Shown here: positions 62,924 through 64,000 of the stretch, piece after piece
How positions within the stretch are numbered: the first letter of the stretch is position 1
Layout: each line of letters starts with the position of its first letter
Source of the DNA: Apostichopus californicus
Lineage: Eukaryota; Echinodermata; Holothuroidea; Aspidochirotida; Stichopodidae
Reading direction: 5' to 3'
Length of the DNA stretch: 64,000 nucleotides
Assembly: GCA_020650975.1 (NCBI GenBank)
Contig: JAIPMN010000627.1
Coordinates: 1 to 64,000, forward strand
Notes under the pieces: generated by a model
The model's database searches: none
Told to the model about the DNA's origin: nothing
Seen by the model: only the letters and a program-made list of their open reading frames with translations
Position numbers and translations under genes: made by a program

Positions 62924-64000
62924 CAGCGGTGGTAGTAGTAGAAGTAGTAGCATGGGGTCATCTCAAAACACTCTACCCAAGAAACTACATTGATGTTTGC
63001 AGTGGTTGCTTTATCTGTGCCAAAGTTACCCTCCAAGGAACACACTTAACTGCTGGTTGCTTTATTGTTTCGTTACCTGGTTGTTGTCGTCGTAATTTGG
63101 GAGTTTTTTTTGTGTGCGCGTACTTAGTTGTTACCTGCAAACTACCTTCTTTTTTTGTGTTGTTTTGTGTTGCTATATTATGTTCCTACTCAAGTATAAA
63201 GCACATGCACTGTAAACTAGCTTTTTCATAGAATTTTCTTTCTAAAACCGTCATGTCTGTATAACTAGAGTTTGTTCAATTCAGCCCAAGCTACAGCCAT
63301 CCCACAAACCATTCATAGAAAGGGTACAAGCCCTCCACTTTTTTTCCCTTTGCCCCCTCTTCAGTAAGCTAGTTTCCTGTCAGTGGTGATGTATCATCAC
63401 ATGCTCAGTCCTAACTCAGTTTCATTGAATTGGGCTTTTTTGCTCACTGGAATATGCTTATTTGTGACATAATAAACCAAAAGAAGCTATTTGGTTTCTG
63501 TATTTTATTGCACCGGTGTAAATTTTTTTTTTTTTTTCTTCACGTAGTTGCTCTTTTTTCCATGTTAACAAAAAAAATATGTTCAGACAAGCACTTTTCT
63601 TCCTTTCATTCCACTCTTTTGAGATAATTTATCAGATTTATTTGTCCCAAATTTTGTAGTACCTTACTGACAACAGAAATGACTTGCAGCAGGTTTTCAA
63701 CAAGTAAACTTCATTTTGCTATGGGAGAAGAGAATCCAGTGTGGTTTATGCCTATTCTGATAGCGACGGTCTCTTGGAGAATATCAAAGAAATACTGCAA
63801 TATATTTTCACAATCAACATTTCGAATCAATTTGTTCGCAACAATCACTAAGTGGGTTTTGTAGTTCGTCAAGTTTTTTTTGTGTTTTTTTTTTTGTAAA
63901 GCCCTGAAATTGTCTAAAGCATTTATCCCAAGAAAACCTTATAAAATTGCCATGGAGGTGCCTGCTACAGGTTTTGTGCAAGTGTAAATGTCTTAATTTA
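62924..64000 (+). other. CBP 3' UTR
   Basis: No coding sequence on either strand. It begins with GGTGGTAGTAGTAGAAGTAG simple sequence. A poly(A) signal candidate lies about 550 bp after the stop, but the UTR may continue beyond the window. Confidence 0.6.
63471..63476 (+). promoter_or_regulatory. candidate poly(A) signal of CBP
   Basis: AATAAA followed by a T-rich stretch near 63524-63540, the usual arrangement of hexamer and downstream U-rich element. Use is inferred. Confidence 0.45.

Overview
The window is nuclear DNA of an animal. Genes are split by GT-AG introns, intergenic DNA is AT-rich, and tRNA-derived SINEs, a hAT-type MITE, a decayed LINE and several minisatellites are present. 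The proteins are bilaterian and closest in feel to invertebrate deuterostomes. An echinoderm, possibly a sea cucumber, is my best guess; this is inference from protein similarity and repeat style, and no marker in the window proves it.

Layout. (1) 1-2711, plus strand: the last four coding exons of SKI8/WDR61; the intron before the first of them ends in a 73-bp tandem array in which every unit carries a copy of the 3' splice site. (2) 6904-9703, minus strand: a four-exon small leucine-rich-repeat protein resembling LRMDA. (3) 14415-15040: a 626-bp non-autonomous hAT element with an exact 8-bp target duplication. (4) 16223-16870, plus strand: RAB9 with an uninterrupted coding region. (5) 21602-33785, minus strand: the complete ADCK2 kinase-like gene in nine exons. 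One of its introns holds a LINE that was later hit by a SINE whose 5' head is the 5' end of U2 snRNA. (6) 36599-62923, plus strand: a complete CBP/p300 acetyltransferase gene in 28 coding exons. The exons keep frame throughout and sum to 7404 nt (2467 residues), close to the human paralogues.

The genes do not form a pathway. SKI8 serves RNA decay and PAF1 complexes, RAB9 late-endosome traffic, ADCK2 mitochondria, and CBP transcription. ADCK2 and CBP are divergent, with about 2.8 kb between their start codons.

I derived exon boundaries by hand from homology, splice consensus and phase. The phases of all five genes close without a gap, which is the strongest internal support for the models. 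The most unusual signals are the splice-acceptor array in SKI8, the U2-headed SINE, and a phosphorylation-dependent SUMO consensus in the CBP linker.
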